In this document: positions 44,201-55,430 of the stretch, piece after piece
Numbering within the stretch: the stretch's first letter is position 1
Layout: each line of letters starts with the position of its first letter
NCBI RefSeq assembly: GCF_018294505.1
Contig: NC_057795.1
Span: 234,419,035 to 234,483,034 of the forward strand
Length of the DNA stretch: 64,000 bases
Reading direction: 5' to 3'
From: Triticum aestivum
Lineage: Eukaryota > Streptophyta > Magnoliopsida > Poales > Poaceae
Translations under genes and position numbers: made by a program
The notes under the pieces: generated by a model
What the model was told of the DNA's origin: nothing
What the model saw: only the letters and a program-made list of their open reading frames with translations
Databases searched by the model: none

Positions 44201-45194
44201 GAGAGGGAGGCCGTGGCCTCACCGGCGTTGCAGAGACGAGGGTCGACAAGGCTCGATGGAGCCTTTGGGGAGGAGGACGGGGACGACTCGGCGGAGAGGT
44301 AGCAGGCCGGCGGGGAGGCTGTCTGGCGATGGCGTCCGACAAGGTGGCGGGGGCGCCGGTGATGGAGAGGACCGCGGTGACGGTGTCCGGCGATGGTTCG
44401 CAGGGGGGGTCGAGCGGCTCCCGGCTCGGGTGATCCGACGGGGAAGAAGACGAGGAGGTGCTCCTGCGACGGGGTGGCTCCGGCGAAGCAGTGGTGGGAC
44501 GAGGCGTCGATGGTGGAGTCCCGGCATGTGACGAGCGGCTGGGGCACGTCCTGGGTTCGTTCCCCCGATCCCGATCTGGATCGGGGAGGAGGCGAACATG
44601 GGGGGGGGAGTGGGGCGACGGGGGTTAGGGTTTGACCGGGGAGTGGGTTATGGGGAGTGTGTGGGCTGGCCTAGTGGTCCGATTGGGCTGCCGGCTGGGT
44701 GGGATGGGCCGACTCCCATGGGGAGGAGGTTCATTTGTTTTGTTTTGTTTTCACTTTTGCTTTTCTTATTTATTTTACCTTTTCTGTTTTAGTTTTGTTT
44801 CCTATAATTTTACTTTTGGTAAAATATACACTTAGTATCTAAATTAGAATTTCAGCTCATTCCATAGCCACAAAAGGTCTAATCCTCAGATAAATTAGTT
44901 TGAAATTTTATTAATTACAAAAGGCATTTAAATAATTGTTTCTCCTACTATTTTATTCATCTTGTACTATTTAAACATTTTGTATAGGTGTGGTTTCTCC
45001 ACCATAATCATCTTGGATTTATTTGCTACAATTTGAACATTTTAGATTTGATAATTGAAAACTTTTATTGTTTGACTTCAATTCAAATTTGAATTTGGAT
45101 CAGTTCTGAACTAACACGAGATTAGCAACGGTAATCATGGGGACGTGGCATCACTACCAGAGGGTTACTGTAGCTTGATTACCCGGGCATCACA
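41284..45194 (-). repeat. 5' LTR of the LARD-like element (intact)
   Basis: 3911 bases, uninterrupted, with the same features as the split copy: the hairpin at 42766-42792, a GC-rich block near 43700-44640 and AT-rich TTAATTAATTAATTAATTAG repeats near 43650-43680. At the site corresponding to the nested insertion it reads TTAACTTCCCTGC, the empty site. Confidence 0.9.
42766..42792. repeat. Perfect hairpin in the LTR (copy 2)
   Basis: The 10-bp stem and 7-base loop are identical to those at 34653-34679 despite several percent divergence of the surrounding LTRs. Confidence 0.8.
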
Positions 45195-45367
45195 CCTTGT
45201 AAATATTGTTAATACTTTGTTATGCTGCACCTTGTACCTTCGCATCATCCGTTGTATGGGCCTGACATGAGAATCTACTTTACATGTTTTAAATATTTAT
45301 GAAAGGAAAATCACGAATGGTTTATTTCAGGTTTTTATTGACATTGTGCACTAAATGGGGTAAAGGG

Positions 45368-45701
45368 CGTTAGATTGATCTCCTCCGTGTGGGCCCAACG
45401 GCCCACCGGACCCCTGATCCACGCGCCCTGATCAGGGGCGCCCAACCTCTTAGTGGTTGGTGGGCCCCTGTGACCTGCGCTATATAAACAGAGGTGGGGG
45501 CCAAGGCACGAACGACGAAGTTCACCGCCGCCTCAAGGCCACCAATATTCCCTACCGATCTAGATTTAGCGCAGTGCTCACGAGAAGCACACCACCACCG
45601 CCATCTTCCTGTCATCGCCGCCGTCACCATCTCACCACGATGGCCTCCAGCTCGAGCTTGTCCAGACAGGCAGAAGGTAGGTTTACTGGATTGATCTAAC
45701 C
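45368..45701 (+). repeat. 5' LTR of the copia element
   Basis: About 334 bases with TATATAAA at 45481. The downstream sequence TGGCAGATGAG may be a decayed primer site. Confidence 0.75.
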
Positions 45702-46047
45702 TATCTGGCAGATGAGTTAGATGATTTTTGTACAGAAAAAGAAAAAGAAATCCCCCAAGAACCCTAATCAGAGGGAAAAGGAAAGTTTACCGGCAGAGGG
45801 CCTCAGGCCTCGCCAGCAAAGTGCGCCGCCACTCCGGCCGCGCCGTTCCTCTCGATACCCACACGCATCGGCAAGCCGATGTGCGGGGAAGAAGAACATA
45901 GCCTCCCCAAGGGGGCAAAAGGGCACCACCGCTGCACCGCTTGACGGCGGTGTGCTCTCCATCGGGAGCTCGCGCACACTGACAAGTGGGGCAGAGGGGG
46001 CACCGCTGCTTCACGCCGCCGTCGTCCTCGATGACACAGAGAGGAGG
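45702..46047 (+). other. Copia leader or foreign GC-rich insert, left part
   Basis: GC-rich sequence of unknown origin between the copia 5' LTR and the gypsy element. An open frame through it continues into the gypsy LTR and is a chimera, not a gene. The right part of the same tract lies at 54908-55430. Confidence 0.4.
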
Positions 46048-46342
46048 CGGTGTGATGCGGAGCATCCCTCGCTCATCCCCATGGACGCATCTACATCTCC
46101 CTCAGGACCACGTGGACCCATGACACGAACCCGAGCTAAGGCTATCGAAGATAAGGTGAACTCGCTCCTCTCCGAACTCCCTCTTCCTACTCCCGAGACA
46201 TGGCTACTACCTCATTCGGAAACCCTTTGTGTGATCAGGTACATGGAGGTGAGCCAAGGAACAACTACTTGCAAGAGCCAAGACGGCGAGGACCCCAAGC
46301 GTGTTGAAGAAGAAGAAGAGATGCTGCTGAAGCTACAGGCTT

Positions 46343-46659
46343 CGGACGTCCGACCGAGTCCGGACGTCCGACGAGTCCAAGGCCGCGGACGACCGACGCC
46401 CTCCGGACGTCCGGCAGCTGGGCACCCGAATGGAAACTACGGACGACCGAAGCCACCAGACGTCCGACCGATGCATGCCCGAGCCAAATCTATGGACGAC
46501 CGACGATCTCCGGACGTCCGGACCGTCATGAAGCTCCGGACGACCGACCTCCGGACGTCCGACGTGCCCACGACAGAGCTGATTCTATGGACGCCCGAGC
46601 CCGACCGGACGTCCGGACCGTCCCGAGCCTCCGGACATCCGACGCCTTTCGGACGTCCG
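46343..46659. promoter_or_regulatory. Array of CGGACGTCCG palindromes upstream of the LTR TATA box
   Basis: Seven exact CGGACGTCCG decamers lie at 46343, 46361, 46404, 46511, 46552, 46606 and 46650. They are interleaved with near copies such as CGGACGACCG and CAGACGTCCG. The array sits 90-410 bases upstream of the TATA box. The GACGTC core is an ACGT-type site that plant bZIP factors bind, so an enhancer role is an inference. Confidence 0.6.
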
Positions 46660-46749
46660 ACGCCTTCCAGACGTCCGACGCCTGAGAGACCGCACCTGCG
46701 GGCTGGAGCCCCTGTACCCCTTCGCTTTGACTTCCATTTGCACTAAGAC

Positions 46750-46757
46750 TATAAATA
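46750..46757 (+). promoter_or_regulatory. TATA box of the gypsy LTR
   Basis: TATAAATA in a unique context within the LTR; the 3' LTR has the same box at 54498-54505. It marks the probable U3/R transition just downstream. Confidence 0.65.
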
Positions 46758-47156
46758 GGACGCCCCCACCTCCTAGGGAGGATTAGCATTGGTTTAGCTC
46801 ATATTTGTTCGAGAGCCTTGTTCATCCACTTGGTTACTTCTCCTCGGAGCTCACGACCTCTTCGGAGAAGATGCCCCAAGCGGATTCAAGACCCCTTTCT
46901 AGGGAAGAACATCAAGACCTCCGTACGGAGAAGAACGGTTCCTTTGTATCCTTACCTTTGTTGATTGTGGATCATATGTTACTCTATGTTGTCGGTGATC
47001 TAGCACTCATGTGATTGATTGTATGACGGTTTCGTGATTCTCTCTCGTTTTCCCCGTGTTTTCCCCTTTGTGCTTCCGCGTGTTCTTCGTGATTCCCCAT
47101 AGGATCCACTCCAAATGTGAAAGATCGTCCACCTAGGGTTCCACCCTACATCATCT

Positions 47157-47170
47157 TGGTATCATGAGCC
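47157..47170 (+). other. Primer-binding site of the gypsy element
   Basis: TGGTATCATGAGCC resembles the tRNA-Met-type site TGGTATCAGAGCC with a small change; it lies three bases after the LTR. Confidence 0.75.
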
Positions 47171-48647
47171 ACGTTGATCACATTTTTGGAGCCCCTACCC
47201 CGTGTTTTCTAGCTTGATTTTGTTGTTTTCGTCCTAATTCCGAAGATTCCCCACCAAAAATAGCCCCAATTTTTTTTTGTGATTTGTTTGTGAGTTGAGA
47301 TTTTGTTGGATTTGGTCCATGGATTTGTGTTGCTGCGTGTGGATCTAGCTTTCACCACCCTCCCCACCCTTTTCCATCCACCAAGTCACTCGATTTCGAC
47401 CTAACCATCTTCTTCTTCCCGGAAATCTCGCAGTTCTTCTCCCCGAGCCCGATTTTCGCCCAGGCTCCGGACGACCGGAAAATGTCGGACGTCCGACAAC
47501 GTCCGGACGACCGTAAAAGCCCGGACGTCCGTAAAACCCTGACGAAACTGAACTTTGTCACTTCGACCACCACCACAACCCCACATTCCACCACATCTTC
47601 CAAACCCGCATACACCACCATCTTCCCCGATACCTCCTATGACGATTTTGCCATATTTTGGTCCTTGATATTTTAAGTTGTGGATCCCGTATCCTTTTGT
47701 GTTTCGCCTATCTAGGTACGGTTGATGTCATCACCACCACGGCTCATCTTCGCAAGGGTCTCATCATCGCCAAGGACGGTAACTTCGACGACATCTTTGT
47801 CATACCTTGCAATTGCATTGATAGCCCACATGTCCCTACCTTTGCGTAGCTTACCCATCGAGACTAGCCATTGAGTATTGCCGGCAACGTGACTTGTGCA
47901 CATTAGGGATCATACTCCATAGCATACATACCATACCATAGTGGTGCATATCTTGGGATCCACTTGTGTGTCACAAAGTTGTCATAGCATACACAATTGC
48001 TATCTTGGTTCGTGAAGTTTTGCATGAGAAAAGAGCTCAAAAGTGAAAGAGCCACCCAAGCTTTTAAGCAAAGAGGAAAGATAAGCAAAGAGCTTATGAA
48101 CAAGAACCATAGCATCATACTACATTAAGATTGTCATATTGGATCATCTTGGATCATTGCACCGAAATACCATACATATAGCATACTTGGGATAGAGATA
48201 GTTGCATTTTTGCCTAGTAGGTTGTGCACAAGTTTGCGTATCCGCCTATTGTGCAATCGTGCTAGCGTCTCTCTAGTATTGTGCAACAAGAGCATTTTCG
48301 TGGTTTCCACATTTTGGCTCACTTTTGGATTGCACAATCCCATTTATCTATTTGCGTGTGTGTTTCCGTGTACCCATACTTGCTTGGTATACTTGTTGCA
48401 TTTGCAAATTTGTGAACCTTTTCCAACATTATTGAAGCTCACTTACTATTGCATCAAATTTTGTGCCACCATCCTAACCAAGCTCCACCATAAGCTTTTA
48501 CGTGTGTAGGTGTGAGAACCGACAAGAATTGGTACCAAAAGTGCTATTTCATTGTCCGCATTGGAGTGAACTTGATTCATTTTCAACTTTGGTCAAGGTA
48601 CATTTGGTACACGTTCTTTTCCTTCTACCACTTACATTTTTCTTGAA
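47171..48647 (+). other. Long 5' leader of the gypsy element
   Basis: About 1.5 kb without conserved coding. More GACGTCCG and GGACGACCG motifs lie at about 47465-47530, just inside the interior. The gag ATG follows at 48648. Confidence 0.5.
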
Positions 48648-50997
48648 ATGATGGATAGGCCAAGTTCTTCTACAAATCCACCTCTCGTCGAGAACGGCAA
48701 CGACATGTCATCATTCGTCACAAAGAGCCACCTCTTTGGTGCTCAAAGGGCATTACACCAAGAGCAACAAGCTATGAGCGACCGCATCGACAACCTCGTC
48801 ACCGACTTGCGACTCTCTGAACAACATACAAGAGACTACTTCGACAACAAGTTCGACTCTCACAAGCAAGAGAATGATGCAAGAATGGACGAGATCTGCG
48901 CCTTGATGAGGAACCGGCATCCTTCCACTTCTTCATCCTCAAGAAGGAGCCACTCGAGTCAACACTCCGACGACACCTTCTCCGGCTCAAGTACACCGTC
49001 ATCGACCATTGTTCGACGAGCCGCGCGTCAAGACCGTCATGCATCTCGCAACCTACTACATGACAAGCATTCCCAAGAGCAACTCGATGAGCAAGTTCCT
49101 CCTCCTCAATCAAACCAAGTCGCTTTTGCTCAAGCTCAAGAACGGCAACGACTATGATGCCAAGATGAAGAACAAGCGCGTCTACACCAAGCGGAACAAG
49201 ACGCCGAGGCTCAACTCTCAACAACAACAACGAGAAGCACAAGCTCTTGAGGCGCAACGTGCCCTTCAAGAATCAAGTCGAGCCATCGCAAACCGCAATC
49301 GCGAACGGCGCAATCAAGAGGAAGCCCTTAGAGAAGAAATCCAAGAGAGGAACTACCAACCGCGTGTGCAACGTCAAGCTCGACAAGCTCCTCCACAAGC
49401 TCGTCAAGCTCCACCTCAACCTCAAATTCAACAAGAGCAAGTTGATCATGGACTTCATCCGCGCCAAGAGCAACATGAGGATGACTATCCTCCACGTCAA
49501 GGGCGTCATCATCACCATCGCCAACAACACAATGAAGAGCAACGCTATGGCAAGCTCAAATTCACAATGCCCAAGTTCAATGGAAGTAATGATCCCGAAG
49601 AATACCTCTCATGGGCATTGAAGGTCGACAAAATTTTCCGTTTACACAACTATGAGGAAGAGAAGAAGATCGCTATGGCATCACTTGAGTTCCAAGACTA
49701 TGTGCTCATATGGTGGGAACAAGTCCTTGAGCGCCGTGAAGCAAAAGGTGAACCACCTATCACCACTTGGGCTCAAATGAAGGAAGTCATGCGAGCACGT
49801 TTTGTGCCAACCTACTACAACCGCGATCTCTTCAAGAAGCTACAACTCCTCAAGCAAGGAACAAAGAGTGTTGAAGAATACTACAGGGAAATGGAGATTG
49901 CCATGATTCGAGCCAATGTCACGGAATATGATGAGCAAACAATGGCACGTTTCTTGAATGGTCTCATTCATCCCATCAAGAAGATTGCCGACTTCCAACC
50001 CTACTCCAACCTCATTGAGCTCGTGCATCAAGCTACAAAGGCGGAACGTCAAGTGCAAGATGACTTCAAGTACGCCAAGTACTCATCCAAGACATACGAC
50101 TTCTGCAACTATCAAGCTTCAACAACTCCTCCAATATCTACGTCAACCAAGCCTTGTCCAAGCAATGACGACAAGTCAAGTTACAAGAAAACTTCGTCAA
50201 GTTCAAGTCGTCTTCCTCCTACTACAAGCAACTTCAAGCCGCGTGCTTCATCATCTACTCCAAGCAATGAGACCATCAAGACAAGCTCCTTCAAATGTTT
50301 CACTTGCAGCGGCCGAGGCCACAAGTCCTTCCAATGTATGAACAAGCGCACCATGATCCTCAACGACGATGGTACATATGACTCCATGAGTGAAGAGGAG
50401 ATGGAAGCTCTTGAGCAAGTGGCCATGCACCGGCGCGTAAACGAAGATGAAGATGATCAAGTCTTTTGTGATGAGGATTCGAGCCCCGCTCTCGTTGTCT
50501 CCAAAGTCTTGACACTTCAACATCAACAAGAAGAAAACCAACGATGCTACATCTTCCACACTAAGGCCGGCATCAACGAAAGGTCCGTCAAGGTCATCAT
50601 CGATGGAGGTAATTGTCACAACTTGGCAAGTGAAGAACTATGCTCCAAGCTTCAATTGGTCAAGAGGAAGCACCCGCACCCCTACAAGGTTCAATGGCTA
50701 AGTGACTCCGGCACTATACGAGTCGAGCATACGGTCCAAGTCTCCTTCAAAATTGGTGCTTATGAAGATACTTTGGAGTGTGATGTGGTCCCAATGACCG
50801 TTTGCCACCTCCTTCTTGGTCGACCATGGCAATTCGACCGTGGTGTCATCCACAATGGGCGTACCAATCACTATAGCTTCAAGATGAAAGGCAAGGAATA
50901 CGTGCTACGACCTATGTCTCCTAGTCAAGTGATAGCCGACAAGCAAGCCACCCATCATGGAGAGAAGAGTGAGAAAGTGACCCACCCAAAAGTTGAG
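48648..50997 (+). pseudogene. gag and protease region of the gypsy element
   Basis: ATG at 48648 opens a Ser/Gln-rich N-terminus ending at TGA 49155-49157. The coding then continues in another frame after a shift near 49200-49240. The gag core includes FTMPKFNGSNDPEEYLSWAL, MRARFVPTYYNRDLFKKLQL and EYYREMEIAMIRANV, close to chromovirus gag. A CCHC zinc knuckle (CFTCSGRGHKSFQC) is at 50296-50337. The protease has IIDGG with the catalytic Asp codon at 50602-50604, and LLLGRPWQFD follows. The frame ends at TGA 50998-51000, overlapping the RT frame by a few bases in a different register. Gag packages RNA and protease matures the polyprotein; this copy could not make an intact product. Confidence 0.8.
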
Positions 50998-53146
50998 TGA
51001 GAGCCACAAGCCAAACTTGAGCGCCTCTTCGCCTAGAGAGAAAAATCTCATCCTATTTGCCACCAAAAGTGAGATGAGAGAAGTGTGTGAGAACCCATCG
51101 AGTCTGATGCACTTTGTCGTTGTGTGCAAGGATGGAGAACCAAAAACTCACACCATTCATGAGCTACCTTTGGTGTTTCAATCTCTTTTGCAGGAATTTC
51201 AAGATGTTTTCCCCGATGAGCTACCTCCGGGTCTACCTCCTCTTCGAGGCATTGAGCATCGAATCGACCTCATCCCTGGAGCGCCACTTCCAAACAAAGC
51301 CCTGTACCGTGTCAATCCCGAAGAAACCAAGGAGATTCAACGGCAAGTACAACAACTAATCAACAACGGTCATGTACGTGAAAGCTTAAGCCCTTGTGCC
51401 GTTCCTGTTATACTTGTGCCTAAGCCCGATGGAAGTTTCCGCTTATGTTCCGATTGTAGACCCATAAATGCCATTACCGTTCGATATAGGCACCTCATTC
51501 CTCGCTTAGATGATATGCTTGATGAACTTAGTGGAGCCAACTTTTTCTCAAAAATTGATCTTAAAAGTGGCTATTACCAAATCCGCATTCAAGAAGGTGA
51601 TGAATGGAAAACTGCTTTCAAAACCAAATTTGGCTTATATGTGTGGTTAGTGATGCCTATGGGCTTATCGGAAGCACCCGAAACTTTCGTGCGTCTTATG
51701 CATCATGTGCTTAGACCTTATATTGGAGTCTTTGTTGTGGTTTACTTTGATGATATCCTTGTGTTTAGCAAAACCATGAAAGAGCATATTAATCATGTTA
51801 AATCTGTTTTGCAAACTCTTCGCAAGGAAAGCCTTTATGCGAACTTGAAAAAATGCACTTTTGGCGTTGACAAAGTGGTTTTCTTGGGTTTCGTTGTATC
51901 TTCCAAGGGTGTCCATGTTGATGAAACTAAAATTGAAGCAATTAAAACTTGGCCCCAACCCACCAATTTGCAACAAGTGCGAAGTTTTCTTGGTCTTGCA
52001 GGATTTTATCGCCGCTTTGTGAAAAACTTTAGCACAATTGCCGCTCCTTTACATGCTTTGAGTAAGAAGAATACTCCTTTTGTTTGGGGATCTTTGCAAT
52101 CCACCGCTTTTGATGAGCTCAAGTCTTTGCTTACTCATGCTCCGATTCTTGCTTTGCCCAACTTTGAGAAAACTTTTGAGGTTCATTGTGATGCAAGTGG
52201 TACCGGAATTGGCGGAGTTTTGATGCAAGAAAAACGAGCCATTGCTTATTTTAGTGAAAAACTCTCCGGTGCTCAACTTAACTATCCCATCTATGATAAA
52301 GAATTGTATGCTTTAGTGCGTGTGCTACATGTTTGGGAACATTACCTTAGACCTCATGAATTTGTCATCCATACCGATCATGAAACACTTAAGTACTTAA
52401 AAGGTCAAACTAAGTTGAACAAGCGTCATGCCAAATGGAGTGAATTTATTGAATCTTTCCCATATGTGATCAAGTACATTAAGGGTAAAGAAAACGTTGT
52501 TGCGGATGCACTTTCACGCATATGCACACTTGTCACTCAACTTGAGTTGAATGTTATTGGCTTTGAGCACATAAAGGACTTGTATGCTAATGATCCATCT
52601 TTTGCTATTCCTTATGCTAAGTGTTTGATGCATACTTCTTGGGAACAATATTATTTAAAGGATGCATATCTTATGAGAGCTAACAAACTATGCATTCCCG
52701 AGTCTTCTCTTCGTTTGCTCCTTTTGCAAGAGGCTCATGGAGGCGGACTCATGGGAGACTTTGGACGCGACAAGACGTTCGCTACGCTCTCCAAGAACTA
52801 TTATTGGCCCAAGATGTTCCGTGACGTCTCACGCTTCACCACCCGATGCTCTACATGTCGCAAAGCTAAGTCTAAAGCTCAATCTCATGGTCTTTACATG
52901 CCTCTTCCTATTCCTTATCAACCTTGGGAAGACATTAGCATGGATTTTATACTTGGTCTGCCTAGAACTCAAAATGGCAAGGATTTCGTCTTTGTTGTTG
53001 TGGATAGATTTTCTAAGATGGCACATTTCATTCCTTGCAACAAGATAGACGATGCTTCACATATTGCCAATATATTTTGTAGGGAAATCTTGCGACTTCA
53101 TGGAGTGCCAAAGACAATTGTCTCGGACCGCGATGTCAAGTTCTAG
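50993..53146 (+). pseudogene. Reverse transcriptase, RNase H and integrase core of the gypsy element
   Basis: This is a 717-codon open segment. RT occupies about residues 90-270 ([20 protein letters not shown] at residues 251-254, 51743-51754). RNase H follows with [14 protein letters not shown] (Asp at about 400) and [10 protein letters not shown]. The integrase zinc domain starts at residue 582, but its second His is replaced by Asp at residue 589 ([10 protein letters not shown]), while CSTC is present. The catalytic Asp codons are at about residues 651 and 712. TAG at 53144-53146 interrupts just after SDRDVKF. There is no in-frame ATG at the start; it was once continuous with gag-protease. 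Confidence 0.85.
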
Positions 53147-53815
53147 AGTTACTTTTGGAAGACCCTATGCACCAAGCTCGACATCAAGCTATTATTATCT
53201 TCGGCATACCATCCTCAAACCAACGGCCAAACGGAGGTGACGAACCGTACACTCTCCACTCTACTTCGTGTGTTGATCAAGAGGAACATCAAGGAGTGGG
53301 AAGAGTGTCTACCCATCGCCGAGTACGCCTACAACCGTGCAAGACATTCGACGACCGGAAAGTCCCGCTTGGAAGTCGTCTACGACTTCAACCCATTGTC
53401 CCCTTTGGACATTCTACCTATTCCTCTACAAGAGCAAACCAACCTCTATGCAAGTGCTCGTGCAAGCTACACCAAGAAACTGCACGAAGATACAAGGCAC
53501 ACCATCGAGCGACAAGTACAACGACTAGCAACCAAGCTCAACGTCAACAAGCAACCCATGGTCTTCAACATTGGTGATCTAGTGTGGCTACACCTTCGCA
53601 AGGACCGCTTCCCCAACGAACGCAAGTCCAAGCTTCTCCCTCGAGCCGATGGACCTTTCAAGGTGCTAGCACGCTACAATGACAATGCCTACAAGATCGA
53701 CCTACCTCGAGACAAGTACAATGTGAGCAACATCTTCAACGTCAAGGACCTCGCACCTTACCATGGAGATGAAGCTTTTGATCCGAGGTCGGGTCTCACC
53801 CAAGGGGGGGGGAGA
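53147..53815 (+). pseudogene. Integrase C-terminal part of the gypsy element
   Basis: In the same frame after TAG, the catalytic Glu lies in HPQTNGQTEVTN (codon 53234-53236). Then come RTLSTLLR, the GPY-type segment ADGPFKVLARYNDNAYKIDL and NIFNVKDLAPYHGDE. The frame closes in the G-rich purine tract just before the LTR. An adjacent register continues through the tract into the LTR as GGGDDAEHPSLIP and GPMTRARA, so the tail is out of register in this copy. Confidence 0.8.
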
Positions 53816-54902
53816 TGATGCGGAGCATCCGTCACTCATCCCCATGGACGCATCTACATCTCCCTCAACACCACGTGGACCAATGACACGAGCCCGAGCT
53901 AATGCTATCGAAGATAAGGTGAACTCGCTCCTCTCTGAACTCCCTCTTCCTACTCCCGAGACATGGCTACTACCTCATTCGGAAACCCTATGTGTGATCA
54001 GGTACATGGAGGTGAGCCAAGGAACAACTACTTGCAAGAGCCAAGACGGCGAGTACCCCAAGCGTGTTGAAGAATAAGAAGAGATGCTGCTGAATCTACA
54101 AGCTTTAGACGTCCGACCAAGTCCGGACGTCTGACGACTCCCAGGCCACGGACGACCGACGCCCTCCGGACGTCCGACAGCTGGGCACCCGAATGGAAAC
54201 TACGGACGACCGAAGCCACCAGACGTCCGACCGATGCACACCCGAGCCAAATCTACGGGCGACCGACGATCTCCGAACGTCTGGACCGTCACGATGCTCT
54301 GGACGACCGACCCCCTCCGGACGTCCGACACGCCCACAACAGAGCTGATTCTACGGACGCCCGAGCCCGACCGGACGTCCGGACCGTCCCGAGCCTCCGG
54401 ACGTCTGACGCCTTCCGGACGTCCGACGCCTGAGTGACCGCACCTGCGGGCTGGAGCCCTTGTACCCCTTCGCTTTGACTTCCATTTGCACTAAGACTAT
54501 AAATAGGACGCCCCCACCTCCTAGGGAGGGCTAGCATTGGTTTAGTTCATATTTGTGTGAGAGCCTTGCTCATCCACTTGGTTACTTCTCCTCAGAGCTC
54601 ACGACCTCTTCGGAGAAGATCCCCCAAGCAGATTCAAGACCCCTTTCTAGGGAAGAACATCAAGACCTCCGTACGGAGAAGAACAGTTCCTTTGTATCCT
54701 TACCTTTGTTGATTGTGGATCATATGTTACTCTATGTTGTCGGTGATCTAGCACTCGTGTGATTGATTCTATGTCGGTTTCGTGATTCTCTCTCGTTTTC
54801 CCCGTGTTTTCCCCTTTGTGCTTCCGCGTGTTCTTCGTGATTCCTCGTAGGATCCACTCCAAACGTGAAAGATCGTCCACCTAGGGTTCCACCCTACATC
54901 AT
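53816..54902 (+). repeat. 3' LTR of the gypsy element
   Basis: 1087 bases, with four exact CGGACGTCCG decamers (54167, 54318, 54372, 54416) where the 5' LTR has seven. Many differences are C to T or G to A at CpG. Its first 260 bases encode a PMTRARANAIEDKVNSLL tail in frame 53763-54077. Confidence 0.9.
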
Positions 54903-55430
54903 GGTGGTGGATGGGAAAAAGAAAGAAGAAGGGAAAAGGAGAGCACAACGCCGTGCGGTGGCCCCTCGCAGCCGTCGCCAGAGGCCGGAGCGGCCGACCA
55001 GGGCGCTGCCCTTTTTCCCCGAAAGATTAGAGGAGGGGCTGGCACTAGTCATCTCTGTAAGAAAGAGAGGGGAGGAACAAGAGTAGGCTCGCGCACCACG
55101 GTGGTTGTCGACACCGTCACCGGCGACAGGCGCGACTGGACCGGCCGACAGAGCCGCCGGTACGAACAGAGAAAGGAAGGAGAGAGCCGCGCGAGGAGAG
55201 AATGGAGAGGGTTCATCCCGAGCAGCGCGGTGGGTCGTTTTGTTCGACCGCAATGCATGCGCGGCCGTCGGATGTCAGTGGACGGCTGAGATCAAAACCC
55301 TAGAGCGAGCCGGGCCTATTGGGCCGAAAGTGGATGAGGCCGGCGGCAGCGGCGTGCGCTGGGCCGAGGCCACAGCTGTGGATGACGTGTAGGCCAGGCC
55401 ATGGGCCAGTTTTTTCTGCTATGTGCCGCG
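54903..55430 (+). other. GC-rich tract, right part of the copia leader insert
   Basis: GC-rich sequence rich in TGGGCC and GGCCGGC with no supported gene. Together with 45702-46047 it forms one tract that the gypsy element entered. Its origin is unknown; it may be an LTR fragment. Confidence 0.4.

Larger units (their letters stand above)
28385..45194 (-). mobile_element. Large non-coding LTR retrotransposon (LARD-like), minus orientation
   Basis: Long direct repeats bound this element: 28385-37070 (interrupted) and 41284-45194. Read on the minus strand the ends are TGTGATGCCCGGGTAATC and GGGGCGTCACA. Target duplications CCTTG flank it at 28380-28384 and 45195-45199. The primer site TGGTATCAGAGC lies on the minus strand at 41269-41280, three bases inside the right LTR, which fixes the orientation. 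A purine tract (GTGAAGGAGAAT) abuts the left LTR. The 4.2-kb interior has no gag, RT or integrase. It must have relied on another element's proteins. Confidence 0.9.
46053..47153 (+). repeat. 5' LTR of the gypsy element
   Basis: 1101 bases, with a CGGACGTCCG array at 46343-46659 and a TATAAATA box at 46750-46757. Its first 270 bases carry the same coding tail that the 3' LTR supplies to pol. Confidence 0.9.
46053..54902 (+). mobile_element. Ty3-gypsy (chromovirus-like) retrotransposon, complete in domains but mutated
   Basis: The LTRs are 46053-47153 and 53816-54902 (TGATGCGGAGCATCC to CCACCCTACATCA). The flanks CGGTG (46048-46052) and TGGTG (54903-54907) are a target duplication with one mismatch. 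The primer site TGGTATCATGAGCC is at 47157-47170, and a G-rich purine tract precedes the 3' LTR. Domain order is gag, zinc knuckle, protease, RT, RNase H, integrase, which is gypsy order. The gag core and the EGG-DD tail entering the LTR resemble the CRM/Reina chromovirus group. Stops and frame shifts break the polyprotein. Confidence 0.9.

Noticed and set aside
45721..46746. A 341-codon plus-strand open frame
   Set aside because: It starts in a GC-rich tract of the copia leader and crosses the target duplication into the gypsy LTR, ending after the palindrome array. It is a chimera made by insertion, not a gene.
48799..49542. Minus-strand open frames opposite the gypsy gag region
   Set aside because: They are shadows of the Gln/Ser-rich gag frame on the other strand, with no independent support.
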